The translations under genes were made by a program, and so were the position numbers. From Chitinophagales bacterium (lineage in GTDB: Bacteria > Bacteroidota > Bacteroidia > Chitinophagales > UBA2359): a stretch of 14,951 bases of DNA. Below are positions 1 to 7,912 of the stretch, one piece after another (the stretch's first letter is position 1; every line of letters begins with the position of its first letter). The notes under the pieces are model-generated. The model was given only the letters and a program-made list of their open reading frames with translations. It was not told the DNA's origin and did not search any database. The stretch covers positions 1 to 14,951 of the forward strand of contig JAHDDN010000031.1 in NCBI GenBank assembly GCA_020629335.1, given 5' to 3'.

Positions 1-63
1 CTGGGCATTTAAAATAATAGTCCCTAAAATTAAAATCGTTAAAGTAGTGAGTAGTGTGCGCAT
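1..63 (-). CDS. N-terminal fragment (signal peptide) of an unidentified secreted protein; runs off the window
   Basis: Reading the minus strand from the ATG at 63-61 gives 21 open codons to the window edge. The translation begins MRTLLTTLTILILGT and ends in LNAQ: a short basic start, a hydrophobic core of about 14 residues, then a small-residue site before Gln. This is a typical Bacteroidota Sec signal peptide, with cleavage expected after Ala and mature protein starting at Gln. The mature protein lies outside the window, so its function cannot be stated. It has the same orientation as the amidase upstream and is separated from it by a terminator hairpin, so it is probably transcribed separately. 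The A-rich leader ending in ACACATGCG resembles the leader of the amidase gene. The ATG is the only in-frame start that includes the full signal peptide. Confidence 0.72.
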   Translation of the reverse strand, partial: MRTLLTTLTILILGTIILNAQ

Positions 64-111
64 GTGTTTGTTTTGTTAATTGTTAACAAAATAATAAATA
101 GCCCAAAATAA

Positions 112-147
112 AAGGCACAAAAGATAAAAAAATATCTTTTGTGCCTT
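112..147 (-). terminator. Intrinsic terminator downstream of the amidase gene
   Basis: A perfect 14-bp inverted repeat (112-125 with 134-147, extendable by one A/T pair) encloses an 8-base A-rich segment. The arms read AAGGCACAAAAGAT and ATCTTTTGTGCCTT. On the minus strand the stem is followed by TTTATTTT. It lies about 60 bases past the amidase stop codon, where that transcript should end. The opposite strand has a much weaker T-run, so minus-strand function is favoured. Confidence 0.8.
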
Positions 148-169
148 AATGTTTGCTCATTTAATAGGT

Positions 170-186
170 CGTAGTCAGAGACTACG
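170..186. other. Short perfect hairpin just after the amidase stop
   Basis: CGTAGTC (170-176) and GACTACG (180-186) form a 7-bp stem with a 3-base loop, 21 bases beyond the amidase stop codon. No U-tract follows, so it is not itself a convincing terminator. It could protect the mRNA 3' end or work together with the larger hairpin at 112-147. Confidence 0.45.
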
Positions 187-207
187 CCCAGAGTTAGGGT
201 CTGAAAA

Positions 208-3200
208 TTACGGATACCTCACTTCATTAATGCCGATAAAGCTCATATTCTTTCGATACAAATTATAATCCTGTACTGTCGTATAACCATCCATATTGAC
301 ATCCACCAAATGATAATTCATGATCTCTGAAGGATTAGTAACATAAGCATTGAAATCGCTTATTGTCATAATGCCATCTCCATTATAATCGCCCGCGTGC
401 ATACAGTAGTTGCCATCATTCGTTGTATAAAGTTGTGTGCTACCATTGCGCACATTAGTGATTACTCTCAAATCTAATGAATTTGTGTTGGGTAAGGAAA
501 TACTATTATCGCTCATCAAGCCAACATGATTTCGAGCTTTGACTACAACATAATAATTGCCTGGAATGATCGTGTTAAAATCAATAGTTGTAGTAGCATC
601 CGTATCAACGATAGTACCATTGTTTTTAATGAAAGCGGCACGCTCGTCTACCACATTATAGGAGTTATCTAATATCTCTAAGAATACCCAATCCACTACA
701 TCAGCAGGAATGCTGCTCACAGATTCACTACCCGAATAATTCCAAGGAGGGGCATTGAATGGTTGGTTCAATGGAAGTATTCCTTGAGTACTTAGAGTAG
801 TATGCATATTGCCACCACTGTTATAAGGCCCTTCCATTAATGCTTTTACTTTTAGAGCAACAGGTCCACTATTGATTGTTACTCCATCACTACTATAAGC
901 GATAGAAGTTAAACCCGCTCCATTATCACTTTTTACACTAACGTAATAAGTTTGTCCATTAGTTAAACTTAATCCAGTAGCCGTTGCAGAAGTAGACGTG
1001 CCATTATTTGTCCAGCCCACTATATCGGTTGCGCCAGGACTTGTGCCGAAAGCATACCAATAAGTGATGACATTAGAATGAGGATCAGAAGCGTTTGACC
1101 AATTAGCCGAAAGTTGTGTGAGATCGGTATCCGTATCTATATCTGCTCCAGGACCATCATTGACTGTCACACTGCTAGGAGCTGTCCAATCTATCTTAGC
1201 ATAAGTATTGGGTGTGTTGGCCCATTTACCACCTACATCTACGAAGGTCGCATAAATCTCACAAGCATCAGTGCTTGGATTCGGGCTTTGGAATTGCACA
1301 TCATCATTGGCAACAGGGCCAATTGTTACATTCACACTCGTAGCTCTGGATTTATAACTGCGGATGAAATCATAAGAGGTATTCACATTTCCAGTTCGCA
1401 ATGAAATATGTGTGCCGCTTGTATGTGGACTGCTATCTGTCCAAGTAGAAGCTAATTGATCATCCACATAAGCGCTGATTTTACCGCTTGTTGGATTAAA
1501 AGTGATCTTATAATCGTAGACAATATTTGGATCAATCGTCCAAGTATCATCAGACTCTAAAGTCCATGTGTCAGCCACTACTTTATAGATTTGTACTTTA
1601 TCATTATCAGCTCTAAAATAGACGAAATAAGAATTACCACGATTAGTAGCTGTGGGGTCATCACAGAAGAAATGAATACCCGAACGACGATTACTACCAC
1701 TGCCACTCATTTCTGCTTGCCAATGATAAAGATAGCTAAAACTATCATCTTGATCTAAAGGAGCATAAATATTGGTATTATTAATAGACTCATTACTTTG
1801 ATTAATAGTATTAGACGCTATCGTCCAATTTCCTGATACATTCGTCCAATCGCTATGGATGCTGCCATTGTCAAAGTCGTCATTGAAGAAACCATTATTG
1901 GTATTACTTCGCCATTCATTTGCATCTAAATGATTGACTAAGTAATAGCGAGTTTCAATACCAGAACCACAATCATCTATATCACTAAAATCTACTAAGA
2001 AATCCGTCGTTTGCCAAGTACCACCAATTGGGTCAATACTCATAGAAGGACTACAAGTGGGCGGAGCATCACAAACCCAACTAGCTTCCCAGCCAGGTTT
2101 TGTCGTCCAATTATCTGCTACAAATCGGAAGCTCAAAGTACCTCCTGTTGAAGTAATGGTGCCTGGAGAGTTTGTGCCTGTATAAGTCCCTAATAAGGGG
2201 GCAGAAGTATTGGACCCATCATAAATATATAGGTAGTCATAATTATTTTCTATCTCAAAACTCGTAAAGGTAACCGTCACCGAATTAGCCAGTGGCGGTG
2301 CTATAGTGAATACATAATCCTCATTATTATAATAGTGCCCAATAGCTCCACCGGAGTCATTAAATACGCCACTGCATTGGTTCGGAATATAATTAGGAAT
2401 CAATATTTCAGGTGTGACAAATTGATCTCCTGCAAAAGTCGAATTACTCCCACCACAGGAAGCACGTACTTGCCATAAGTAAGTATAAGAAGAAGCCAAG
2501 CCATTTACATCCAGATAATTATCAGTCGTATAATATGTAGTCCATGCAGCATCAACACTCCATTTTACTTGCACCTCATAATTTGTAGCACCACTTACTG
2601 CATCCCAATTTAATCTTGCATTAAAAGGCTCCAAAGTAGTGATGTATAGATTTGTTGGTACTCCACAGCTAGGACTACTCGTACTACAAGACCAGTCTGC
2701 ATCCCAACCAGGAGAAGTCGTCCCACAATCAGTACGCACCTCCAAATACATACTACCCGAATTAGCGGTGATAGGAGCAGGAGGGCTATTACCATTTAAT
2801 ACCGTAATTAATTCATCGTGATGAGAATCCCCATCATAAATGTATAGATAGTCATAATTGGTCTCTAAATCCATGCTATTAAAGCTCAATGTAACACTAC
2901 TTGCCCCCGACGGATTAATCAAATAAGTAGAACGATGATTATTCGGTAAATTGCTTCCCCCACTTGAATCCATTAAATTTCCACTACAACTAGTATAAGT
3001 GTTAGGAGCAGGGGGAGGATTAATTAAATCGTAAAAGTAAAACCAATCCCAATTAGGTCCAGGATCAGTATGCGTTTGATTTGGATAATGTTGGTGCCCC
3101 TTAACAGAGAAACAACCATCACTAATCGGATCAACCCCATTAGCTCCCAAAGCATCATAAGTTTCTAAAATAGGAATGTTATATTCATTAGCAATATCAA

Positions 3201-4272
3201 TCGTTAAATCTGCGGAGGTAGTATAAGTAATATCCGTATACCAAGTCGCATCATCCACATAGCCCTCATGTTCAATACCCACTGTATAAGGATTTGAATT
3301 ACTCACATGCCAAGCCTTATCCGCCTCACAAACCATTTGAGTGATTTGTCCATCCATTGCTCTCATATTGTAATGAGCCGAAACATTAGCCGAAGGATTT
3401 TGAAACCAAGAAATGGCCCCTGCATAACTTCCCTGCATTGTATGAATTGTAACATGCGTAATCGCTGTTCCTGCTCTCGAACTATAATTAGAAGGATCAG
3501 CTTCCGACCAAATTACCCCTGAATACTCGTAGCAAGGCCCGCCCATTCTATAGTTCATCTCCTCATAAGCCTCCCCCTTATCATTGCTAATCTGATCGCC
3601 TTGATTATAAATTTTAGAAGCACTCAAAATATTGTAATTCTGCTCTCCAAAATATTCTTTCAAATTAATAAACTGCCCATCAGTTCCATAAGCCTCTACA
3701 AAATAAGGACTTTGCATGATTGTACACACTGCATAAATATGCGAACTCATCGCAAAGTCATTAGCCAAATTCTTAGGGGAAGGCAGTTCACTCAATTCAG
3801 CAATAATCGGAATATAAGCCTCAAAGGCAGCTCCTTCTGGAATTTCATGATCATAAATAAGCGTTTCAAAAGCTTCTGCATAAGCCATGATCTGCGATTC
3901 CGAATCATACTTCAAATCTTCTATGCTTGCCCCTGTCAAATCTGCCACCATTCGCATATTCGAGCGAAAATAATCCTTGCCATCTGCTACTAAGCCCATG
4001 ACTCCATAATAATAAGGCAGCCCAATACAACTGGGCGCTTCTTGCTCAGGGGCAATCGCTCTTACACGACTTTGCGTATAAGCAATGCCCTCCAATACCC
4101 CATTAGGTACTCTGGGATGCGCCGCATATGCCGCATCAAAGGTGGCATTAAAATCAGTCCTAAAAGTAGGAGGCATTTCATAATTAGCAGCCGCTTTATT
4201 ATCGGCTAATACCATTAAAGAGAATAAACCCAAAATAAGAAGGCTACAAATAAAAGAATAGAGTAATCGCAT
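208..4272 (-). CDS. Secreted multimodular N-acetylmuramoyl-L-alanine amidase (Amidase_2 with CUB, FN3 and dockerin-like modules)
   Basis: A 1354-residue exported zinc amidase predicted to cleave the lactyl-amide bond between MurNAc and the L-Ala of the stem peptide. Residues 1-23 are a signal peptide. Residues about 38-135 resemble a lysozyme-like module (VPNGVLEGIAYTQSR, then YYYGVMGL). Residues about 265-415 are the Amidase_2 domain. H277 in VTIHTMQG, H393 and D403 in HTDPGPNW fit the zinc ligands, with the His-to-Asp spacing of 10 seen in AmpD. E334 in GIEHEG fits the catalytic Glu. The AmpD Lys two residues before the Asp is His401 here. Next come CUB-like 1 (429-529), FN3 (536-620), CUB-like 2 (633-735), a jelly-roll/LamG-like module (about 798-985), FN3 (about 1030-1135), and two dockerin-like calcium loops (D1295-D1306, D1324-D1335). 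There is no YPNP-type T9SS tail. Likely roles are degradation of other bacteria's walls or remodelling of its own; the sequence does not decide. A terminator follows it. Confidence 0.9.
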   Translation of the reverse strand: MRLLYSFICSLLILGLFSLMVLADNKAAANYEMPPTFRTDFNATFDAAYAAHPRVPNGVLEGIAYTQSRVRAIAPEQEAPSCIGLPYYYGVMGLVADGKDYFRSNMRMVADLTGASIEDLKYDSESQIMAYAEAFETLIYDHEIPEGAAFEAYIPIIAELSELPSPKNLANDFAMSSHIYAVCTIMQSPYFVEAYGTDGQFINLKEYFGEQNYNILSASKIYNQGDQISNDKGEAYEEMNYRMGGPCYEYSGVIWSEADPSNYSSRAGTAITHVTIHTMQGSYAGAISWFQNPSANVSAHYNMRAMDGQITQMVCEADKAWHVSNSNPYTVGIEHEGYVDDATWYTDITYTTSADLTIDIANEYNIPILETYDALGANGVDPISDGCFSVKGHQHYPNQTHTDPGPNWDWFYFYDLINPPPAPNTYTSCSGNLMDSSGGSNLPNNHRSTYLINPSGASSVTLSFNSMDLETNYDYLYIYDGDSHHDELITVLNGNSPPAPITANSGSMYLEVRTDCGTTSPGWDADWSCSTSSPSCGVPTNLYITTLEPFNARLNWDAVSGATNYEVQVKWSVDAAWTTYYTTDNYLDVNGLASSYTYLWQVRASCGGSNSTFAGDQFVTPEILIPNYIPNQCSGVFNDSGGAIGHYYNNEDYVFTIAPPLANSVTVTFTSFEIENNYDYLYIYDGSNTSAPLLGTYTGTNSPGTITSTGGTLSFRFVADNWTTKPGWEASWVCDAPPTCSPSMSIDPIGGTWQTTDFLVDFSDIDDCGSGIETRYYLVNHLDANEWRSNTNNGFFNDDFDNGSIHSDWTNVSGNWTIASNTINQSNESINNTNIYAPLDQDDSFSYLYHWQAEMSGSGSNRRSGIHFFCDDPTATNRGNSYFVYFRADNDKVQIYKVVADTWTLESDDTWTIDPNIVYDYKITFNPTSGKISAYVDDQLASTWTDSSPHTSGTHISLRTGNVNTSYDFIRSYKSRATSVNVTIGPVANDDVQFQSPNPSTDACEIYATFVDVGGKWANTPNTYAKIDWTAPSSVTVNDGPGADIDTDTDLTQLSANWSNASDPHSNVITYWYAFGTSPGATDIVGWTNNGTSTSATATGLSLTNGQTYYVSVKSDNGAGLTSIAYSSDGVTINSGPVALKVKALMEGPYNSGGNMHTTLSTQGILPLNQPFNAPPWNYSGSESVSSIPADVVDWVFLEILDNSYNVVDERAAFIKNNGTIVDTDATTTIDFNTIIPGNYYVVVKARNHVGLMSDNSISLPNTNSLDLRVITNVRNGSTQLYTTNDGNYCMHAGDYNGDGIMTISDFNAYVTNPSEIMNYHLVDVNMDGYTTVQDYNLYRKNMSFIGINEVRYP

Positions 4273-4421
4273 GTGTGTCGTATTTAATGTTCAATTCCCC
4301 TTAATATAAGAATTTCGTCAGTTTTGTTAAAACAATTATCTGACTTTATGATCCTTATGCTAATTACTAGACAAATCCAAGTCTAATTAACCAATACACG
4401 AATTAACGATATAACTAATTA
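4273..4421. other. Upstream region of the amidase gene, no gene seen
   Basis: About 150 AT-rich bases between the amidase start and the dispersed repeat. They must hold the amidase promoter on the minus strand, but no -33/-7 pair with convincing spacing is visible. A small partly palindromic stretch, GTTTTGTTAAAAC, lies at about 4321-4333. No open frame of note was found on either strand. Confidence 0.4.
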
Positions 4422-4661
4422 GGGGCTTCCTACTGCGCTCATAAAAACGAAGTGCGCAGCACGAGTCCAATTATTTATCATTCATCATTATGCATTACGC
4501 ATTGCAAGCGCAGCGCAGCAGTCGGGCTGTCCGTTCTTATGCGGCTATGTGTCTGCTACTCCGCTAAGGCTCTCTTGTCTGCCTTTCAGGCCAGCCTGCG
4601 TGAGCCTAAGCTCCATAAGCATCCCCATTGACGCCACATACCACTTCCATCCCTAAGCCAA
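4422..4661 (-). repeat. Dispersed intergenic repeat, copy A (long form)
   Basis: The reverse complement of this segment aligns in patches with 8888-9040. The outer end (4631-4661) matches 8888-8918 at about 29 of 31 bases, including a shared run TTGGCTTAGGGATGG. An inner block (4521-4549) matches 8996-9024 at about 26 of 29. The other end shares GGAAGCCCC (4422-4430 with 9032-9040), followed by AATT. Copy A is longer because of extra sequence between the inner block and that end (about 4431-4520). The segment is clearly more GC-rich than its surroundings and has no coding frame. It looks like a decayed interspersed non-coding element; no transposase is present and the family is not recognised. 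Confidence 0.75.
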
Positions 4662-4728
4662 AAAACAACAATGAATGATGAACTGATTAACAATGAGTTT
4701 CTAATCGTCTAAAAAAGAAAAACTAATG

Positions 4729-5006
4729 CGGTTTAAAAATCTATCGACTATGGACTATGGACAAAAAAAGTCAGACAGTGAGCGCAGCGAACAATCTCTC
4801 CTCTGTCATCGAACAACTTGATCGGTCTAAAAACCTATCGACCATGGACTATGGACTATGGACAAAAAAAGTCAGACAGTGAGCGCAGCGAACAATCTCT
4901 CCTCTGTCATCGAACAACTTGATCGGTCTAAAAACCTATCGACCATGGACTATGGACTATGGACAAAAAAAGTCAGACAGTGAGCGCAGCGAACAATCTC
5001 TCCTCT
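4729..5006. repeat. Tandem array with a 101-bp unit (two identical full copies plus partial ends)
   Basis: Units at 4770-4870 and 4871-4971 appear identical over all 101 bases. A third partial copy covers 4972-5006, and a diverged partial copy covers 4729-4769. Each unit starts GTCAGACAGTGAGCGCAGCG and ends in a 7-base sub-repeat (TATGGAC three times, two in the first partial copy) followed by A7. The diverged leading copy lacks one 7-base step and has about three substitutions. The array stops 26 bases before the symporter stop codon, so it forms that gene's 3' flank. There is no coding frame and no spacer diversity, so it is not a CRISPR array. Identity of the two copies implies recent duplication or ongoing homogenisation. 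Confidence 0.9.
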
Positions 5007-5032
5007 CTCAGCGAAGCGGTCTCTCCTCTAAA

Positions 5033-6586
5033 TTAACTAAAGATGATATGACTCAACACTAGGGATGCCAATAAAGCCAAACCCACCGCCTTTAAAGTAG
5101 GCGTTGCAAATTTGATATAATCCTTAGAATCTCGCCAGCCATTTTGGATGATAGTTGGGATAGCTACGACCATTAGCGCAAGTAGGATGACCCAGAATGC
5201 TCTGAATAAATAGGGCATATCGGGCATGAAATAAATGAATAAACGATGCAAAATAGTTGAAGAAAAGAAAGCTATAATGCTTAGTTTTTGTTTTGGTGCT
5301 ATAAGGAAAGCAGCGGCACAAATTAATACCACAAACCCACAATTGAAATAGTTTCTCATTTCATTGAGGGTATGAGTGAAGGCGGCTCCAGAATCAGCAA
5401 ACTTATAGTACATCAATAACCAGCCAAATAATACTCCCGTACATAACGTAAATAAAATCGTCCGACGACCAGCGGCTACCACTTCTTTATCAGCAGCCTC
5501 AGGCTTGATGTACACTTTGTAAATATCAATAGACCAAAGAGTGGCCAATGAATTGAAAAGAGAATCCACTGTACTCATCAAAGAGGCAAATAAGGCACAA
5601 AGGATCAAACCTCTGGCTCCTACTGGTAAGTAGTTCGTTACGATATAGGTAAAGGCTTGATCAGGCTCTGCGGCTAAAGAATTAGCAGTGATGCCAGCTA
5701 AGGCGATCCCTGGAATCACGATCATAATCGCCATATAATACTTCATGACACCGCCTACCATTAAGCCGACTTGAGCATCTTTTAAGCTTCTGGCAGCCAA
5801 AGAACGCTGCATCACACTTTGATTTGCACACCAATAATTGATGTTGAGAAAGAAGAGACCGAACATCGCTGTCCAAGGGAGTTTGGGGTGATCGGCGGGT
5901 AAGTGTAGATGCATTAATTCAGGTGTCTTTTCATAGAGCTGTCCCCAGCCACCTAAGTGATGAACAGCTACTAATAGTACCACTGTTCCCCCAATGGTGA
6001 GTATGGCAAACTGAATAATATCCGTTCTTACTACCGCTCCTAATCCTCCAAAATAAGTATAGATAGCCGAGAAAATTCCTAAGGCAGCAATCAAAGTTCC
6101 TACTCTTACCCAGCGTATATCGCTGATAAAAGCTAGGTAATCACTAAATACTAAATCTGCTGCATAGGCGCCCCAAAAGAGCGCTGCCCCCAGTCCCATG
6201 GTGGCAAATAGGAGCATATTGGCAGAGGTATAAATTAAAGCCACGGTTTCTCCTAAACGCTTTTTAATGAATTGGGTGATGGTAATCACTCTTTCCTTAA
6301 GGTAAAGAGGAACAAATATAAAGGCGGCAAAGAATAAACCTTGAACAGCATTGATCTCAAATTGGGCTTGGGCGAGTCCATATAAATAAGCGGAACCCAT
6401 CATACCCAAAAATTGGTATCCTTGTATATTAGTCGCTATCGTGGAGATGGCTATGGAATGCCATTTCAAATTGCGATCACTTAGGAAATACTCTTCTGAG
6501 GTCATTTCCATTTTCTGTTTGCCAGACAAAGCAATGACCATAACAGAAATAAAATAAATGGATACGATAATGAGATCAATGATCAT
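5033..6586 (-). CDS. SSS-family sodium/solute symporter (SGLT-like)
   Basis: A 517-residue inner-membrane protein of the sodium:solute symporter family (TC 2.A.21), expected to couple sodium entry to uptake of a small organic solute. About 13-14 hydrophobic segments can be traced, starting at residues 3-20. Family marks include EEYFLSDRNLKWH (31-43), the YTYFGGLGAVVRTDIIQ stretch (176-192), NQSVMQRSLAARS (255-267) and the helix around ASLMSTVDSLFNS (334-346), which supplies Na2-site hydroxyls in relatives. N255 and K282 (GGVMKYYM) fall where vSGLT has its sugar-contacting Asn and Lys, so a sugar-like substrate is possible but not proven. It is the last gene of a probable operon, 57 bases after the monooxygenase. 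No terminator is visible; the transcript would enter the tandem array. The start gives a normal first helix and there is no better upstream Met. Confidence 0.9.
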   Translation of the reverse strand: MIIDLIIVSIYFISVMVIALSGKQKMEMTSEEYFLSDRNLKWHSIAISTIATNIQGYQFLGMMGSAYLYGLAQAQFEINAVQGLFFAAFIFVPLYLKERVITITQFIKKRLGETVALIYTSANMLLFATMGLGAALFWGAYAADLVFSDYLAFISDIRWVRVGTLIAALGIFSAIYTYFGGLGAVVRTDIIQFAILTIGGTVVLLVAVHHLGGWGQLYEKTPELMHLHLPADHPKLPWTAMFGLFFLNINYWCANQSVMQRSLAARSLKDAQVGLMVGGVMKYYMAIMIVIPGIALAGITANSLAAEPDQAFTYIVTNYLPVGARGLILCALFASLMSTVDSLFNSLATLWSIDIYKVYIKPEAADKEVVAAGRRTILFTLCTGVLFGWLLMYYKFADSGAAFTHTLNEMRNYFNCGFVVLICAAAFLIAPKQKLSIIAFFSSTILHRLFIYFMPDMPYLFRAFWVILLALMVVAIPTIIQNGWRDSKDYIKFATPTLKAVGLALLASLVLSHIIFS

Positions 6587-6643
6587 AGGAGTGTTTTTAC
6601 TGTTTGTTAGAACATTCGTGCTTGGAGTGTCGGTATGATGTTT

Positions 6644-7804
6644 TTATCTACGTTCTCCTGCTGCCAGTGGCGTCAGGGGAGCGGTGTCAGGAATACGGCC
6701 TTGTACTTGAGGCAGTGAAATCGTTTTGAGTTTAGGTAGTACGTATTTAGCAAATAGTTCACACTCTTCTAAATGTGGATAGCCTGAAAAGATAAAAGCA
6801 CGTATGCCCATATCCATATAGCCTTGAATTTTTTTCAATATTTGATCTGGATTCCCTACTAATGCGGCGCCACAACCAGAGCGAGCACGTCCAATACCCG
6901 TCCATAGGTTTTCTTCTACGAAACCATCATCTTCGGCTTGTTCTCGCATTTCTGCTTGGCGAGATACACCATAAGATTTAGCATCTAAGGCACGTTCTCG
7001 AATTTCTTTGCCAGTTTCATCATCCAATTGAGAAACTAACTTTCTCGCATGAGCTCTTGCTTCTTCCTCCGTCTCTCTAACGATCATATGGATACGCAAA
7101 CCGAAGTCTACTGTTCTGCCGTATTCGGCTGCTTTATTGCTCATATTGAGCATGAGTTCGTGGAGGCGTTCCTTGGTTTCTGGCCACATTAGGTAGACGT
7201 CGCAGTGCTCTGCGCAGAGGTCTACTCCTGATGGGGAATAGCCGCCGAAGTAGAGCAGGGGGCCACCATTTTGTTGATAGGGCTTAACTGGTTCTGAAGG
7301 GAGTTTGATATTGTAGTATTCCCCTTGGAAATCAATTTCGTCTTGTGTCCATGCTTGTTTGAGGATATTGATTACTTCCCTTGAGCGTTGATAACGCGCT
7401 GCCGACTCCATTTGGGTGCCAGGCAGATTAGAGGAGATAATGTTGATCGTCAAGCGACCTTTGAGAATATGATCGAGGGTGGAGATGGCCCTGGCTAACA
7501 TAGGAGGATGAATTTCTCCACAACGCACTGCTGCTAATAAATTAATATTATTGGTGAGTGGTGCGACGGCTGATACAAAGGACATGGTATCTTGTCCCAC
7601 TTGATAAGAGGAGGGGCAAAGTATATTACGATAGCCTAATTCATCAGCCTTTAATAATATTTTAGAGGCATTTTCCCAATTGCTTTTGTAGCGATTATCC
7701 ATGACGCCTAAATATTCGCAGTCTCCATTACAGATGGGAGCAAACCATGCGATCTCGGCTCCTTCTATATCTCTGGATCTGACTTGTATATTTGATGTTG
7801 ACAT
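6644..7804 (-). CDS. LLM-class flavin-dependent monooxygenase, SsuD (alkanesulfonate monooxygenase) type
   Basis: A 386-residue cytoplasmic TIM-barrel enzyme of the bacterial luciferase-like family, using reduced FMN and O2. The closest match I recognise is SsuD, which splits alkanesulfonates into aldehyde and sulfite. Residues R237 and H239 ([11 protein letters not shown]), R308 ([12 protein letters not shown]) and Y342 (FSGYPHLEE) match E. coli SsuD R226, H228, R297 and Y331, all with the same offset of 11. The length also agrees (about 381 in E. coli). The SsuD Cys54 position is not conserved (segment SSYQVGQDT), which may change substrate choice. No flavin reductase (SsuE) or SsuABC transporter lies nearby, so reduced FMN must come from elsewhere. 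Genes on either side are an aldo/keto reductase (108-bp gap) and a sodium symporter (57-bp gap). The exact substrate is unknown. Confidence 0.87.
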   Translation of the reverse strand: MSTSNIQVRSRDIEGAEIAWFAPICNGDCEYLGVMDNRYKSNWENASKILLKADELGYRNILCPSSYQVGQDTMSFVSAVAPLTNNINLLAAVRCGEIHPPMLARAISTLDHILKGRLTINIISSNLPGTQMESAARYQRSREVINILKQAWTQDEIDFQGEYYNIKLPSEPVKPYQQNGGPLLYFGGYSPSGVDLCAEHCDVYLMWPETKERLHELMLNMSNKAAEYGRTVDFGLRIHMIVRETEEEARAHARKLVSQLDDETGKEIRERALDAKSYGVSRQAEMREQAEDDGFVEENLWTGIGRARSGCGAALVGNPDQILKKIQGYMDMGIRAFIFSGYPHLEECELFAKYVLPKLKTISLPQVQGRIPDTAPLTPLAAGERR

Positions 7805-7861
7805 TTTTTAATTAGTATTCTTTAGTGAAACAAAAAAATAAATGATATCATTAAGCCTTAT

Positions 7862-7885
7862 TTTTTGCCTAAAAACAGGCAAAAA
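7862..7885. other. Inverted repeat between the reductase and monooxygenase genes
   Basis: TTTTTGCCT (7862-7870) and AGGCAAAAA (7877-7885) form a 9-bp stem with a 6-base loop in the 108-bp gap. On both strands the U-run precedes and the A-run follows the GC core, so neither strand shows a standard terminator layout. It could be a weak attenuating or RNA-processing hairpin that separates expression of the two genes. No function is shown. Confidence 0.4.
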
Positions 7886-7912
7886 TCTTGCGTTTAATTC
7901 AGTCTATTTCAT

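Noticed and set aside
3601..3993. A 130-codon plus-strand frame opposite the amidase gene
   Set aside because: It lies entirely antisense to the signal-to-amidase part of a clear gene, and its translation has no protein-like features.
4729..5006. A CRISPR array
   Set aside because: The copies are contiguous 101-bp units without distinct spacers, and no cas gene is in the window.
4273..5032. tRNA or rRNA genes in the gene-free, GC-richer segment
   Set aside because: No cloverleaf, CCA end or rRNA-like core was found; the GC content is explained by the dispersed repeat.
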